This document shows positions 5,590 to 5,741 of a DNA stretch of 5,741 nt, in pieces; the stretch's first letter is position 1; the number at the start of each line of letters is the position of its first letter. The stretch is from Methylovirgula sp. Lineage in GTDB: Bacteria; Pseudomonadota; Alphaproteobacteria; Rhizobiales; Beijerinckiaceae. The position numbers and the translations under genes were made by a program. Location of the stretch: positions 1 through 5,741 of the forward strand of contig JANXSV010000393.1 in assembly GCA_025356505.1 (NCBI GenBank), given 5' to 3'. The notes under the pieces were generated by a model. That model had not been told where the DNA came from. It worked only from the letters and a program-made list of their open reading frames with translations, and ran no database searches.

Positions 5590-5741
5590 ATGCGTCACGA
5601 ACGGCTCGGCCTTGAGCCGCTAATTGATCCTACCGCAAATGTTTCGGACAGCGTCTTGGGGCGTTTCACCGAGATTGGAGCGCGCACATCTTTTGCGGCC
5701 AGCACGCTGGGTGACTATTCCTATGTGGTCAATGATTCCGA
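5590..5741 (+). CDS. Phn-cluster hexapeptide-repeat transferase-like protein, N-terminal part (runs off right edge)
   Basis: An open frame from the ATG at 5590-5592 gives 50 codons to the edge, starting MRHERLGLEPLIDPTANVSD. From about residue 17 the pattern of a small hydrophobic residue every sixth position (V18, V22, then FTEIGARTSF, STLGDYSYV) fits turns of a left-handed parallel beta-helix, as in hexapeptide acyltransferases (LpxA, DapD and CAT xenobiotic types). A hexapeptide-repeat family specific to phosphonate clusters is known, and its reaction is not established. Position divergent from phnC supports that membership. A GGA five bases upstream is a weak ribosome site. Another ATG at 5580 is out of frame and soon stops. 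Acetyl-CoA-dependent modification of a phosphonate or of a pathway intermediate is a guess only. Confidence 0.8.
   Translation, partial: MRHERLGLEPLIDPTANVSDSVLGRFTEIGARTSFAASTLGDYSYVVNDS

Noticed and set aside
5580..5613. ATG at 5580 as start of the divergent gene
   Set aside because: It is in a different frame and reaches a TGA after eleven codons.
1..5741. CRISPR array, tRNA or rRNA, transposase, prophage or toxin-antitoxin genes
   Set aside because: Nearly all bases are occupied by recognised phn genes, and I saw no matching structure in the short gaps.

Overview
The window carries most of a phosphonate uptake and carbon-phosphorus (C-P) lyase gene cluster. Its style fits an alphaproteobacterium, most likely Hyphomicrobiales (Rhizobiales): moderately GC-rich DNA, two separate PhnE-type permeases (phnE1, phnE2), transport genes joined directly to the lyase core genes, and a divergent hexapeptide-repeat acetyltransferase-like gene. 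I cannot name the genus from the sequence alone.

Layout, read from right to left because nearly everything is on the minus strand: phnC (ATPase), phnD (periplasmic binding protein), phnE1 and phnE2 (permeases), then phnG, phnH and the N-terminal half of phnI, which runs off the left edge. Junctions inside functional pairs are overlapping (phnE1/phnE2 GTGA, phnG/phnH TGATG, phnH/phnI 10 nt). Short gaps of about 50 to 80 bases separate phnC/phnD, phnD/phnE1 and phnE2/phnG. On the plus strand at the right edge, a divergent gene starts at 5590 and encodes the N-terminus of a left-handed beta-helix (hexapeptide) protein of the kind found in phn clusters.

How the genes work together: PhnD captures a phosphonate in the periplasm. 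PhnE1/PhnE2 with PhnC import it using ATP. PhnG, PhnH and PhnI, with PhnJ expected just beyond the left edge, form the C-P lyase core that couples the phosphonate to ribose and prepares it for C-P bond cleavage by PhnJ.

The more informative non-coding signals are: a Pho-box-like element (13 of 18 positions by eye) placed 10 bases from a -10-like hexamer, which would put transcription start downstream of the first possible phnC ATG; a 10-bp hairpin between phnD and phnE1 that pairs fully only in the minus-strand RNA because of two G-U wobbles, flanked by 9-bp direct repeats; and a 15-bp tandem repeat at the 3' end of phnH that contains the phnI Shine-Dalgarno sequence. The gene content is a known system. 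I see no evidence for an undescribed one, and the novelty lies in these regulatory details and in the uncharacterised divergent gene.
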